Shown here in pieces: positions 1-8,573 of a stretch of DNA of 45,411 nt. Each line of letters begins with the position of its first letter. Positions within the stretch are counted from its first letter, which is position 1. The notes under the pieces were generated by a model. The model was not told the origin of the DNA and did no database searches. It was given only the letters and a program-made list of their open reading frames with translations. Source of the stretch: an uncultured Flavobacteriales bacterium (lineage in GTDB: Bacteria > Bacteroidota > Bacteroidia > Flavobacteriales > UBA1820); contig CAUHQV010000019.1 of assembly GCA_959608625.1 (NCBI GenBank), forward strand, positions 1 through 45,411. Reading direction: 5' to 3'. The position numbers and the translations under genes were made by a program.

Positions 1-588
1 AGACACTTGTCCCGGATCGAATACCACCTTCACACATTCCAGATGCCCGGATTCACCGGTACTCACCTGGCTGTACAGCGGGTCTTTCAGCCAACCTCCG
101 GCATATCCCACTTCGGTGGAGACTACCCCGTCGATCCTGGAAAGCCAGTATTCGGTTCCCCAGAAACAGCCCGAAGCCAGCACAGCCGATTCATACCGTT
201 CGCCCTTTTGCCGGTCCTCCGGGATATCGGGAACAAAAACCATGGATATAGAATTGACACAATGCCGGGTGTTTTTCGCCGTTAGGTTTTCCCCCGTAAA
301 CACATGTCCCAAATGAGCCCCGCAATGGGCGCACACGATTTCCGTACGCCTGCCATCCGCATCGGGGATACGCCGTACCGCGCCGGGTATTTCGTCGTCG
401 AACGCCGGCCAACCGCAATGCCCGTCGAACTTATCCGACGAGCGGTATAAAGGCACCCCGCATTTACGGCAATGGTAAGTGCCCGGTTGGAAAAAATCGT
501 CGTATTTGCCCGTAAAAGGCACCTCGGTGCCCTTGCCTTCTATCACGCGCGCCTCCAGGGTAGTAAGAGGCTTTCGGTCCTGTTTCAT
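1..588 (-). CDS. msrBA: bifunctional peptide methionine sulfoxide reductase MsrB-MsrA, 3' end outside window
   Basis: Repairs oxidised methionine in proteins: the MsrB domain reduces the R-sulfoxide and the MsrA domain the S-sulfoxide. I translated this by hand from the minus strand; the frame is open to the window edge, so only the first 196 codons are present. The MsrB part has the two zinc-binding pairs, C40-x2-C43 and C86-x2-C89, and the resolving motif RHCVNS with catalytic C110. A short linker leads to the MsrA start with motif GCFWG (nucleophile C141). The MsrB-then-MsrA order is one of the known fusion orders. Start chosen at ATG 588, giving MKQDRKPLTT; the other ATG nearby (593) meets a stop after one codon. 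No signal peptide, so probably cytoplasmic. Function is secure by motif; the missing C-terminus cannot be judged. Confidence 0.93.
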   Translation of the reverse strand, partial: MKQDRKPLTTLEARVIEGKGTEVPFTGKYDDFFQPGTYHCRKCGVPLYRSSDKFDGHCGWPAFDDEIPGAVRRIPDADGRRTEIVCAHCGAHLGHVFTGENLTAKNTRHCVNSISMVFVPDIPEDRQKGERYESAVLASGCFWGTEYWLSRIDGVVSTEVGYAGGWLKDPLYSQVSTGESGHLECVKVVFDPGQVS

Positions 589-751
589 CGCATTTGTTTT
601 ATGCTACAATTTACGACATACTCCCCCGTATTCCAAATCCTTGCGATAGGTTCTGCCTATATCCGGATCATTATTTTTGCGGTGAGTGTAACCTTTTTGC
701 TCCGGGAGAGGTCTAATGTAGTAGAAAATAACCGAAAAACAATTTTGCACC

Positions 752-1933
752 ATGAAACACGTAATCCTCACCCTGCTCGCTGTCCTATTCTGCGCAGGCC
801 TGTCCGCCCAGAACAAGGAAATGTCGGACACCCTCCAAACCCTACTCAATCAAGCCAGCACCGCTGCAAAAGACAAGAACTACCGCAAGGCCGACTGCCT
901 GTACCGGGAAGCGATGGACTATGCCCATGCAAAATCCGAAAAAGACATTCCCGAATGGATGAAACAGAGCATCGATGCCAACTGCTTTTATAACATAGCT
1001 TGCATTTATAGCCTGGCAGACAAGAAAGAACCCGCCCTGAATGCCCTCAAAAACGCGATCGAATCCGGGTACAGCGGTTATAGCTGGGCCATGAAAGACC
1101 CCGACCTGGACAATATCCGCCGGGAATCGTATTTCAAGGAACTGATGCGGGGATTGCAAGCGAAATACGATTATCCCGAAATTTTGAAAAAATCGGGTAA
1201 ATATCAAGGCGACGCGAAAGATGCGAACCTCCCCAGTTTCACCTACCTCGATCCGGACGACCCCCGGCTGGTGAACCTGCGCAAGACGCTGAACCTCGAT
1301 TCCATCGCCGGCAACGGGGACGAAATATCGAAGATCAAGAACCTCTGCCTATGGCTGCACAATACCGTACGCCACGACGGCAGCTCAAGGAATCCCGAAG
1401 AAAAGAATGCCCTGGCGCTGATCAAAGTCTGCAAGGAAGAGAACCGCGGAGTCAACTGCCGCATGCTGTCCACCATCCTGAACGAATGCTACCTGGCCAT
1501 GGGATTCAAATCCCGCTTTATGACCTGTATGCCCAAAAGCGACAAAGATACGGACTGCCATGTGGTGAACATCGTATGGAGCAACCAGTTGGATAAATGG
1601 ATCATGGCCGACCCCAGTTTCTACGCCTTCTTCCTGGACGGTAAAGGCAACCTGCTGGGCCTGGAAGAAGCCCGCCAGATGATGATCGCCGGCAAGACCG
1701 TGAAAGTCAATCCCGAAGCCAACTGGAACGGGCAGAAGCGGAGCGAATCCCAGCATTTGGAATATATGGCCAAAAACCTCTATTGGTTCTCCTGCCCCGT
1801 AGCTTCCACATACGATACGGAAACGAGCGGCGCCGAAGACGGCTACGCCATGCTCGTACCGGGGGACTTCAAGCCCTGGCAGAACAATTACCTCTCTCGC
1901 GATCCGGGCTATTTCTGGGCCAGACCCGAATAA
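752..1933 (+). CDS. secreted TPR/transglutaminase-like protein, copy 1
   Basis: Protein of 393 aa with a cleavable signal peptide (MKHVILTLLAVLFCAGLSAQ). Residues about 25-130 are helical and TPR-like (KADCLYREAMDYAH, YNIACIYSLADKKEPALNALK). The C-terminal half fits a transglutaminase-like/papain-fold domain: C236 in GVNCRM, H270 in DCHVVN and D287 in MADPSF are in the order and spacing of a Cys-His-Asp triad. The family fold is known for proteases, peptide N-glycanases and amidases; the substrate here is unknown. Its stop lies 25 bp before a paralogue of the same length and architecture, so the pair is a tandem duplication and probably one operon. Expected location is periplasm or cell surface. 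The triad assignment comes from reading the motifs only. Confidence 0.85.
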   Translation: MKHVILTLLAVLFCAGLSAQNKEMSDTLQTLLNQASTAAKDKNYRKADCLYREAMDYAHAKSEKDIPEWMKQSIDANCFYNIACIYSLADKKEPALNALKNAIESGYSGYSWAMKDPDLDNIRRESYFKELMRGLQAKYDYPEILKKSGKYQGDAKDANLPSFTYLDPDDPRLVNLRKTLNLDSIAGNGDEISKIKNLCLWLHNTVRHDGSSRNPEEKNALALIKVCKEENRGVNCRMLSTILNECYLAMGFKSRFMTCMPKSDKDTDCHVVNIVWSNQLDKWIMADPSFYAFFLDGKGNLLGLEEARQMMIAGKTVKVNPEANWNGQKRSESQHLEYMAKNLYWFSCPVASTYDTETSGAEDGYAMLVPGDFKPWQNNYLSRDPGYFWARPE

Positions 1934-1958
1934 CAATAATCCATAGGCAATATTTCCA

Positions 1959-3137
1959 ATGACACACACAAAGATCTTCGTTTTTACCCTCCTGTCGGCT
2001 TTCTGTGCCGCAGGCCTCCACGGGCAAAGTGCCGTGACGGACTCCGTTTCGGTACTGCTGAAAAAGACCAACGCCGCGATGAAAGCCCGGGATTACACCG
2101 AATCGGTACGCCTGATCGATCAGACTATCGCCTACACGAAAACGCAGAACGACCCATATCTCAACAAGAACGGAGTCTACGCCCTCTCTTATTACAATCT
2201 GTCCTGTATCCGGGCGCTGGAAGGAAAAAAAGAGGCCGCAATCGAAGCCTTCACCAAAGCGGTAGACTCCGGGTACGGGAATTTTCGCTGGGCGATGAAG
2301 GATACCGACCTGAAGATCATACAGGACGACCCCGCCTTTGCCGCCCAGATCCAGCGTATCCGGGAAAATTACGACTACCCGTACGTGCTGAGCCATAGCG
2401 GGGCTTACAAAGGGGATGCGCCGGACGCCGGCCTGCCGCCTTTCACTTATCTGAATCAAAATGACCCGCGGCTGGTAACCCTGCGCAAGACGCTGAACCT
2501 CGATTCCATCGCCGGAAACGGGGACGAAGTATCGAAGATCAAGAACCTCTGCCTGTGGGTACACAACGCCGCGCGGCACGACGGAGGCTCCGAGAATCCG
2601 AAGGAAAAGAACGCGCTGGCGCTTCTTAAAATATGCAAGGAAGAGAACCGGGGTATCAACTGCCGCATGATGAGTACCGTACTGAACGAATGCTACCTGG
2701 CGATGGGCTTCAAATCCCGTTTTATAACCTGTATGCCCAAAGACGAGAACGATTTCGACTGCCACGTGGTAAATATCGTGTGGAGCGATTCGCTGGGCAA
2801 ATGGATCATGGCCGACCCGACTTTCTACGCGTTCTTTTCGGACGATAAAGACATGTTGATGGGTATCGAAGACGCCCGGCAGGCATTGGTGGAAGGAAAA
2901 CAAATACACCTCAACCCCGAGGCCAACTGGAACGGCCAGAAAAAAAACGAAGCCGAATACATCGCTTATATGACCAAGAATTTCTATTGGTTCATGTGTC
3001 CGTTGGATTCCACGTACGACACCGAAACCGACCGCCGCGGCGTGTATTACATGCAATTGTTGCCGGGAGATTTCAAAAGCCCGTCGAACGATTATATCTC
3101 CCGGGATTCCGCCCGGTTCTGGGCGCGCCCCGAATAA
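1959..3137 (+). CDS. secreted TPR/transglutaminase-like protein, copy 2
   Basis: Protein of 392 aa, paralogue of the gene immediately upstream. It has a signal peptide (MTHTKIFVFTLLSAFCAAGLHGQ) and a TPR-like N-terminal half. The middle is nearly identical to copy 1 (RKTLNLDSIAGNGDE, SKIKNLCLW, NECYLAMGFKSRF). The putative triad is kept: C235 (GINCRM), H269 (DCHVVN), D286 (MADPTF). The N-terminal 160 residues and the C-terminal 60 differ much more than the catalytic middle, so the copies may have different partners or substrates while keeping one chemistry. No recognisable terminator follows; the next gene has its own promoter. The precise enzymatic activity is unknown. Confidence 0.85.
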   Translation: MTHTKIFVFTLLSAFCAAGLHGQSAVTDSVSVLLKKTNAAMKARDYTESVRLIDQTIAYTKTQNDPYLNKNGVYALSYYNLSCIRALEGKKEAAIEAFTKAVDSGYGNFRWAMKDTDLKIIQDDPAFAAQIQRIRENYDYPYVLSHSGAYKGDAPDAGLPPFTYLNQNDPRLVTLRKTLNLDSIAGNGDEVSKIKNLCLWVHNAARHDGGSENPKEKNALALLKICKEENRGINCRMMSTVLNECYLAMGFKSRFITCMPKDENDFDCHVVNIVWSDSLGKWIMADPTFYAFFSDDKDMLMGIEDARQALVEGKQIHLNPEANWNGQKKNEAEYIAYMTKNFYWFMCPLDSTYDTETDRRGVYYMQLLPGDFKSPSNDYISRDSARFWARPE

Positions 3138-3244
3138 CCGTGTCCTGACAGTTTTTTCATATTTCAGCCTGAGGGGGCTTTCGGTAAATTCCGGAGGCTC
3201 CTTCTGTTTTCCGGGCCGGCCCCGCAAAGAAAAATGCGGCTGCA

Positions 3245-3276
3245 TTTGCCGGATAAAACCCCGTACAGTAACTTTG
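3245..3276 (+). promoter_or_regulatory. Bacteroidetes-type promoter of the ThrE-like pair
   Basis: TTTG at 3245-3248 and TAACTTTG at 3269-3276 match the Bacteroidetes -33/-7 consensus (TTTG, 19-21 bp, TAnnTTTG) with a 20-bp spacer. Transcription would start near 3283, about 20 nt before the GTG start at 3305. This supports the GTG as the true start. Confidence 0.75.
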
Positions 3277-3304
3277 CACTGACGAAAAAAGGGCAAAACC
3301 CACT

Positions 3305-4075
3305 GTGGAACGTTACAAAGAAATATCCGATCTGCTGCTCGATCTGGCCACCACGCTGGCGGCCTGCGGATCGCACACGTCCCGCATCGTGCGCAATGTC
3401 AACCGGGCCGCGGACTGTTTCGGCTGTTCGACGGATATTACCATTTTCCAGAAGAATATTATGATGACCCTGCGGGACAACCGGGACGGCGGCATAAAAC
3501 TTACCGCCGTCAAGAAAATAGCCCCACACCCGATCGATTTCCGTATCGTTTCGTCCGTCAGTTCGCTGACCTGGTATGCCTACGATAACCGCATCTCACT
3601 CGAAGAATTCCGTAGAAAGTACAACGAGATCATCTCCCGCAAACGGTATTCCCCCCTGCTGGTCACCCTGCTGGTGGCCCTGGCAAACGCCTGTTTCTGC
3701 CGGATATTTACCGGTGACTTGGTCGCCATGGGACTGGTGTTCCTGGGCACATTGGCCGGATTCTCGGCCCGCATGTATTTCAGCAAGGGAAAAACGAACC
3801 CGCTGGTGGTTTTCATCATCAGTTCATTCGTGTCGTCGTTCATTGTAGCCCTGTGCGCCAAACTGGGCGCACCTACCGCCACCCCTCAGATTGCAGTCGG
3901 ATCGAGCATCCTGTTCCTCATCCCGGGCGTACCGCTGATGAACGGGGTGATAGACGTGCTGGAAGGCCACGTACTGGGGGGAGTTTCCCGCCTGATCACC
4001 GCAACGATATTCATCATTTGTATCACCATAGGGCTTTCGATGACCCTTTTATTACTCGGAATCAACAACCTATGA
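3305..4075 (+). CDS. threonine/serine exporter, ThrE N-terminal (DUF1212) half
   Basis: Integral membrane protein of 256 aa, first half of a split ThrE-type exporter that moves threonine and serine out of the cell. The soluble N-terminal part (LLLDLATTLAACGSHTSRIV, then FGCSTDITIF) is typical of the DUF1212/PF06738 domain. It is followed from about residue 118 by four to five hydrophobic helices (LLVTLLVALANACF, GLVFLGTLAGFSA, FIISSFVSSFIVAL, ILFLIPGVPLMNGV). The start is GTG at 3305: the frame has a stop at 3269-3271 and no ATG between. The stop overlaps the start of the second half by ATGA, so the halves are translationally coupled. In actinobacteria both domains are in one chain; the two-gene form is common elsewhere. 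Substrate is inferred from family. Confidence 0.9.
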   Translation: MERYKEISDLLLDLATTLAACGSHTSRIVRNVNRAADCFGCSTDITIFQKNIMMTLRDNRDGGIKLTAVKKIAPHPIDFRIVSSVSSLTWYAYDNRISLEEFRRKYNEIISRKRYSPLLVTLLVALANACFCRIFTGDLVAMGLVFLGTLAGFSARMYFSKGKTNPLVVFIISSFVSSFIVALCAKLGAPTATPQIAVGSSILFLIPGVPLMNGVIDVLEGHVLGGVSRLITATIFIICITIGLSMTLLLLGINNL

Positions 4076-4581
4076 GCAGCCTGATCGCAGAACTCCTGTT
4101 CGACGGATTGCTGGCGGCCGTAGCGGCCACGGGGTTTGCCGTGATCTCCAACCCGCCGCGCAAAGCCATCTACCTGTCCGCCCTGCTGGCCGCCATCGGA
4201 CACGCCCTGCGTTATTTCCTGATAAACACCACCGCGATGGACATCGTCACCGCGACGGTCATCGCTTCCTTTACGATCGGGATGATCACGATCTTCTTTG
4301 CCCGGATGATCCACTGCCCGCCGGAAGTATTCTCCTTCCCTTCGCTGTTGCCGATGATCCCCGGAATGTACGCCTACCGGACTTTCATGTCCCTGATGCA
4401 CTTTATCCAGGCTAAAGACCCGTTGGCAATGCAGTCCACGATGGTCGACATCCTCCACAACGGGGCGCTGACCGTTTCCATTCTTTTCGCTTTGGTATTG
4501 GGGGTTTCGCTGCCGCTGTTCATTTTCCACCGGCAATCGTTCCTGATGACGCGGATCATGCACGACCGGCACCGCGCCTGA
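4072..4581 (+). CDS. threonine/serine exporter, ThrE_2 (DUF3815) half
   Basis: Membrane protein of 169 aa, the second half of the split exporter (PF12821-like). About five hydrophobic segments are visible, for example LLAAVAATGFAVI, AIYLSALLAAIGHAL, IVTATVIASFTIGMITIFFA and TVSILFALVLGVSLPLFIF. The motif SFPSLLPMIPGMYAYR is characteristic of this half. ATG 4072 overlaps the preceding TGA (ATGA), which decides the start and argues for a two-subunit complex. The gene ends 33 bp from the convergent hemW stop with no obvious hairpin between. Confidence 0.9.
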   Translation: MSSLIAELLFDGLLAAVAATGFAVISNPPRKAIYLSALLAAIGHALRYFLINTTAMDIVTATVIASFTIGMITIFFARMIHCPPEVFSFPSLLPMIPGMYAYRTFMSLMHFIQAKDPLAMQSTMVDILHNGALTVSILFALVLGVSLPLFIFHRQSFLMTRIMHDRHRA

Positions 4582-4614
4582 ATTTTTATCCGCAATAAGC
4601 AACCTGGTAAAAAA

Positions 4615-5748
4615 TCAATCGACTTCAAAAAGGTCGGCGGAAATTCCGTCGGTAAAAAACCAGCCCGCCCGAGTAATGCGCAAATGTCCCTCTAAAATTT
4701 CGACCAATCCCTGTTCCACGTATTTTCCGGCCTGAGCCAGCAGAGATTCCAAAGCTTCTGCCCCGAAACGGATTTTAAAATTGTCGAGGGAAAGTCCCTC
4801 AGCCGTACGCAAGGAGGTCATTACCATCTCGTTGCGCCGGTCTTTTTGCAAAAGGACTTCCTCCTTGTAAGGAATCCGGCCCGTGCGGGCTCCTTCGAGG
4901 TATCCAGCGATCGAAGCCCCGTTCCATCGCCGCCCCGACCGTCCGTCGAACGAGTGGGCCGAAGGCCCTATTCCCAGGTAAGCCTCTCCGCTCCAGTAAG
5001 CGCTGTTATGGCGCGAACGGTATCCCGGGCGCGCAAAATTGGATACTTCGTACCGTTCGAACCCGGCTGCCTCCAACCGGTCTACGATTTGGAAATACTG
5101 CCGGGCCGCCTCTTCATCGTCGAGGGCAGGGAGGCGCCCCCGCCCTATCTGTATGTCGAGCGCCGTTCCTTTTTCCACGGTCAGCGCATAGGCCGAAATA
5201 TGCTCCACGCCTAATTCGAGGGCCGTTTCCACATCCCGTTCGAGCGTTTTATCGTCCCGCCCGGGTATTCCGTAGATCAAATCGACCGTAATATTGCCGA
5301 AACCGGCTTCCCGCAACATTTCCACGGCCCGCACTGCATCGGCCCCCGTATGGCGCCGTTCCATAAAGATGAGTGCCGCATCGTCGAAAGACTGTACCCC
5401 GACGGATATCCGGTTGATGCCCATCGAAAGCCATAGGGAAGCCTTTTCGGCGGAAATATCGTCCGGATTGGCCTCCAGGGTGATCTCCGCATCGGGCAAA
5501 AGCCGGAGCGGCCGTTTTACCTCTTCCAATAGGACTGAAATGCTTTCCGGAGGTAAAATCGAAGGGGTCCCCCCTCCGAAATACACAGTCTTCACCTCCC
5601 GATCCGGCCAAGTCCCCGTCCGGGAGCGAAGTTCTTCCCGTATAGCCACAACGGTTTCTTCCGTATGGCGGAGGTCAGCCACGGAAAAAAAATTGCAATA
5701 CAAGCACTTGTGCCTGCAAAAGGGAATATGGAAGTAGATACCGCCCAT
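4615..5748 (-). CDS. hemW: radical SAM protein HemW (coproporphyrinogen III oxidase-like haem chaperone)
   Basis: Protein of 377 aa. The radical SAM cluster motif is at the N-terminus: PFCRHKCLYCNF, C11-x3-C15-x2-C18, followed by the extra aromatic/Cys region usual for HemW. The GGGTPS SAM-binding motif (VYFGGGTPSILPP) and the HemN C-terminal domain (TSLRTAEGLSL) are present. HemW is now seen as a haem-binding chaperone that inserts haem into respiratory enzymes; it is often mis-annotated as HemN oxidase. N-terminal MGGIYFHIPFC gives the start and matches the family length of about 380. It is the last gene of the minus-strand run, 77 bp after thiL. A haem chaperone is compatible with the possible haem-b subunit in the Hdr-like cluster, but that link is only inference. 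Confidence 0.92.
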   Translation of the reverse strand: MGGIYFHIPFCRHKCLYCNFFSVADLRHTEETVVAIREELRSRTGTWPDREVKTVYFGGGTPSILPPESISVLLEEVKRPLRLLPDAEITLEANPDDISAEKASLWLSMGINRISVGVQSFDDAALIFMERRHTGADAVRAVEMLREAGFGNITVDLIYGIPGRDDKTLERDVETALELGVEHISAYALTVEKGTALDIQIGRGRLPALDDEEAARQYFQIVDRLEAAGFERYEVSNFARPGYRSRHNSAYWSGEAYLGIGPSAHSFDGRSGRRWNGASIAGYLEGARTGRIPYKEEVLLQKDRRNEMVMTSLRTAEGLSLDNFKIRFGAEALESLLAQAGKYVEQGLVEILEGHLRITRAGWFFTDGISADLFEVD

Positions 5749-5825
5749 GGTTGGGATGGAAAAACCCGTTTTTTAGTAGACGTTCGTTTTTAATGGCAAA
5801 ACCTTGTCCATGCCGGGGTTGGTTT

Positions 5826-6884
5826 TCAATCTCCGGACTTCCCAAAGCTGTTCCAACCCTGGGCCGTGAGGTCTACCACGCTGCCGTCGCGCAGTACCAG
5901 CTGGCAGGGTGTGCCAGGGGCCGTAATATGGCCGATAGGGGTAAGGTTCGGATTGCCTTTTATTTTGTCGTAATCGGCGATCGGCATGGTAAAGAGCAGT
6001 TCGTAATCCTCCCCGCCCGACAAAGCGACCGTCGAAGAATCCAGGCCGAATTCGTCCGCCGTGGTGATCATCTGCGGGTCTTTGGGAATCTTGTCCTCGT
6101 ATATTTGGGCACCCACCCCGGACTGCTTGCAAATATGCAGCACTTCGGAAGAAAGTCCGTCCGAGATATCGATCATCGCCGTAGGCCGCACGCCGAGGGC
6201 TTCGAGAAGGGGGGGGATATCCCGCCGGGCTTCCGGTTTGAGCTGCCGTTCGACGATATATTGATAAGGTTCGAGGTCCGGCTGCCACTGCGGGTTGGCC
6301 TCCCAGGTCTTTTTCTCCCGGCGGAGCACTTGCAGGCCCAGGTAAGCGCCGCCCAGATCGCCTGTAACGACCACCAGGTCGCCTTCTTTGGCGCCGCTGC
6401 GGTATACAGCCTTGCCTTTTCCGACATAACCCACCACACTGACCGATATCACCAGTCCCGCCGTCGAAGAAGTGGTATCGCCTCCGACGATATCCACCCC
6501 GTAAAGGCTTCCGGCCAGTTTCATCCCGGCGTAGAGCTCTTCGAGGGCTTCCACCGGGAAACGGTTGGATACGGCCACCGACACGACGACCTGCTCCGGT
6601 ACGCCGCCCATGGCATAGATATCGGACAGGTTGGCTACTACGGATTTATAGCCCACGTGTTTGAGCGGAGCATAGGAAAGGTCGAAATGCACGCCTTCCA
6701 CCAGCATATCGGACGATACGAGCACTTCGCGCCCTCCGGCATCCAGCACGGCCGCATCGTCGCCTATCCCTTTGACGGTGGATTTTTGAACGGGCTTAAT
6801 ATCCCCCGTCAAATGATCTATCAGGCCGAATTCCCCCAACTCGGAGATGGAGGTCCGTTTTTCTTCTTTTTTCGATTCCAGCAT
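5826..6884 (-). CDS. thiL: thiamine-monophosphate kinase
   Basis: Protein of 352 aa that phosphorylates thiamine monophosphate with ATP to the cofactor thiamine diphosphate. Family motifs are clear: the N-terminal GEFGLIDHLT, the metal/phosphate motif GIGDDAAVLD, the SDMLVEGVHFDL segment, GGDTTSS, VTGDLGGAYLGL and the C-terminal SGGEDYELLFT with DISDGLSSE. Length is normal for ThiL with an AIR-synthase-like fold. The start is ATG 6884 after AAAAATGCTGG; the gene follows the small 61-aa ORF by 23 bp and precedes hemW by 77 bp. Cytoplasmic. No thiamine riboswitch is visible upstream, as expected for an internal operon gene. Confidence 0.94.
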   Translation of the reverse strand: MLESKKEEKRTSISELGEFGLIDHLTGDIKPVQKSTVKGIGDDAAVLDAGGREVLVSSDMLVEGVHFDLSYAPLKHVGYKSVVANLSDIYAMGGVPEQVVVSVAVSNRFPVEALEELYAGMKLAGSLYGVDIVGGDTTSSTAGLVISVSVVGYVGKGKAVYRSGAKEGDLVVVTGDLGGAYLGLQVLRREKKTWEANPQWQPDLEPYQYIVERQLKPEARRDIPPLLEALGVRPTAMIDISDGLSSEVLHICKQSGVGAQIYEDKIPKDPQMITTADEFGLDSSTVALSGGEDYELLFTMPIADYDKIKGNPNLTPIGHITAPGTPCQLVLRDGSVVDLTAQGWNSFGKSGD

Positions 6885-6907
6885 TTTTCCAGGTTCGGTT
6901 TATATTT

Positions 6908-7093
6908 CTAAAAATCCCCGGCGCCCCGTTCCCAGAAACGGCGGGCGGACGTTTTCTTGCGGTCGTACACCTTTTTACTCTTGCGGATACGGCTGTGGAG
7001 AATGCTCCGGCCGAAGGCCTTGATCTCCTCCTCCCGGTCTTGCGCGCGCATAGTCCGCAGGATATCCAGATTGACGTCCTTTTTCTTCTTCAT
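6908..7093 (-). CDS. small basic protein of unknown function
   Basis: Protein of 61 aa rich in Lys and Arg, beginning MKKKKDVNLDILRTMRAQDR and containing EEEIKAFGRSILHSRIRKSKK. Its ATG at 7093 overlaps the rpe stop by ATGA, so it looks translationally coupled and genuine, not a chance frame. No domain, membrane segment or signal peptide is recognised. Its high positive charge and predicted helix would suit nucleic-acid or ribosome contact, but that is only a guess from composition. It sits between rpe and thiL. Confidence 0.6.
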   Translation of the reverse strand: MKKKKDVNLDILRTMRAQDREEEIKAFGRSILHSRIRKSKKVYDRKKTSARRFWERGAGDF

Positions 7094-7740
7094 CGTCGCA
7101 GGGCCTCCACCGCAGCGGCCGGATCGGCGCTTTTGAACACGAAATTGCCGGCGACCAACATATCGGCTCCCGCTTCGAACAGCCGGGCCGCATTTTTGTC
7201 GTTCACACCGCCGTCCACTTCGACGACAGCTTTCGAACCGGCGCGCGCCATCAGCTCGCGCAAACGGACCAGTTTTTCATACGTATGCTCGATAAAGGCC
7301 TGGCCGCCGAATCCCGGATTGACCGACATGACCAGCACCAGATCCACATCGGCGATGATATCTTCCAGCGTATTTACCGGGGTCGCGGGATTGAGCGATA
7401 CTCCGGCCCGGGCACCGGCCGATTTTATCTGCTGCACCGCCCGGTGCAAATGCCGGGTCGCCTCCTGGTGTATCGTGAGGATCTTGGCCCCCAATTGCAC
7501 GAAGCGGTCGATATAACGCTCCGGATCGACGATCATCAGGTGTACGTCGAGCGGCTTTTCCGCCACACGGTTTATAGCTTCCAATACCGGCATCCCGAAC
7601 GAGATATTCGGCACGAACACCCCGTCCATCACGTCGATGTGCAGGTAATCGGCCGAAGAGGCATTCATCCGCTCGATATCGCGCCCCAAGGCGGCAAAAT
7701 CTGCGGAAAGCAGCGAAGGGGATATCATCTTTTGTTTCAT
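7090..7740 (-). CDS. rpe: ribulose-phosphate 3-epimerase
   Basis: Protein of 216 aa that interconverts ribulose 5-phosphate and xylulose 5-phosphate in the pentose phosphate pathway. It is a TIM barrel with the family signatures ISPSLLSADF at the N-terminus, the metal-ligand motif HIDVMDGVFVPNISFG, DVHLMI, VMSVNPGFGGQ and the second metal site EVDGGVN. The phosphate-binding loop AGADMLVAGNFVFK is present. The start ATG 7740 follows argB by 22 bp and the stop overlaps the next small gene. Its position inside an arginine operon is not functionally obvious and probably reflects operon extension. Confidence 0.95.
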   Translation of the reverse strand: MKQKMISPSLLSADFAALGRDIERMNASSADYLHIDVMDGVFVPNISFGMPVLEAINRVAEKPLDVHLMIVDPERYIDRFVQLGAKILTIHQEATRHLHRAVQQIKSAGARAGVSLNPATPVNTLEDIIADVDLVLVMSVNPGFGGQAFIEHTYEKLVRLRELMARAGSKAVVEVDGGVNDKNAARLFEAGADMLVAGNFVFKSADPAAAVEALRR

Positions 7741-7762
7741 GTCCGTATCGTGTTTTTTACGT

Positions 7763-8530
7763 TCAGGGTACTATTTCCGTATGGGGGCTGTCCGGGCGGG
7801 CGATATAAGCCGGCGATGCGATGATCACTTTTTTCACCCCGCTGCGGATAGCCGCAAAAGCGTTTTCCAGTTTGGGAAGCATTCCTCCCGACACCGTCCC
7901 GCCGGCTTTAAGCCGCTCGAAATCCGCCGCATCGATGCGCGGAATGACGCTCGTATCGTCATCGGGATCCGAGAGGACTCCGTCCTTTTCAAAACAGAAG
8001 ATCAACTCGGTATCGGTAAGGGCCGCCAAAGCCTTGGCCACTTCCGAAGCTACCGTATCGGCATTGGTGTTGAGCAGCGTTCCGCGCCCGTCGTGCGTAA
8101 TGGCACAGAACACGGGCGTAAATCCGGCGTCGGCAAGGGCCTTTATCCCTTCCGCATTCACCTTGTCCACGTCGCCCACATAGCCGTAATCGACATCGCC
8201 CGTGCAGCGTTTGTGCGAAAGGATCGCCCCGCAATCCGCCCCGGAAAGTCCGACCGCATTGCAACCCAGCCCCTGAAGGGCGGCCACCACATTTTTATTG
8301 ATAAGCCCGGCATAGACCATTGTCACCACATCGAGCGTCTGCCTGTCGGTTACCCGGCGCCCTGCGACCATTTTCGTTTCGATACCCAGCGTTTTGGACA
8401 GTGCCGTGGCGATCTTGCCTCCCCCGTGCACCAACACTTTATCGCCCGGCATGCGGGCGAAATCCGCTTCGAAAGCCGCGAGGGCCTCCGCGTTGTCTAT
8501 GACGTTACCGCCTATTTTTATCACTTTCAT
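7763..8530 (-). CDS. argB: acetylglutamate (N-acylglutamate) kinase
   Basis: Protein of 255 aa that phosphorylates the gamma-carboxylate of N-acylglutamate, second step of arginine synthesis. Amino-acid-kinase-fold motifs: KVIKIGGNVID at the N-terminus, the glycine-rich loop LVHGGGKIATALS, GRRVTDRQTLDVV, the substrate region LLNTNADTVASEVA and FCFEKDGVLSDPDDD. The short, E. coli-like form lacks the N-terminal arginine-binding helix of feedback-inhibited enzymes, so allosteric control by arginine is not expected; that would leave room for control at the transcript leader. It lies 43 bp after argF' and 22 bp before rpe in the minus-strand run. In Bacteroidetes the real substrate may be N-succinylglutamate. 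Confidence 0.95.
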   Translation of the reverse strand: MKVIKIGGNVIDNAEALAAFEADFARMPGDKVLVHGGGKIATALSKTLGIETKMVAGRRVTDRQTLDVVTMVYAGLINKNVVAALQGLGCNAVGLSGADCGAILSHKRCTGDVDYGYVGDVDKVNAEGIKALADAGFTPVFCAITHDGRGTLLNTNADTVASEVAKALAALTDTELIFCFEKDGVLSDPDDDTSVIPRIDAADFERLKAGGTVSGGMLPKLENAFAAIRSGVKKVIIASPAYIARPDSPHTEIVP

Positions 8531-8573
8531 CCCTGCAAATATAAATCATTCGCCCCGCAATAAAAAAGGACTT

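Noticed and set aside
1869..3296. A 475-codon open frame antisense to the second transglutaminase-like gene
   Set aside because: Shadow of a well-supported coding gene and overlaps both paralogues in the same way.
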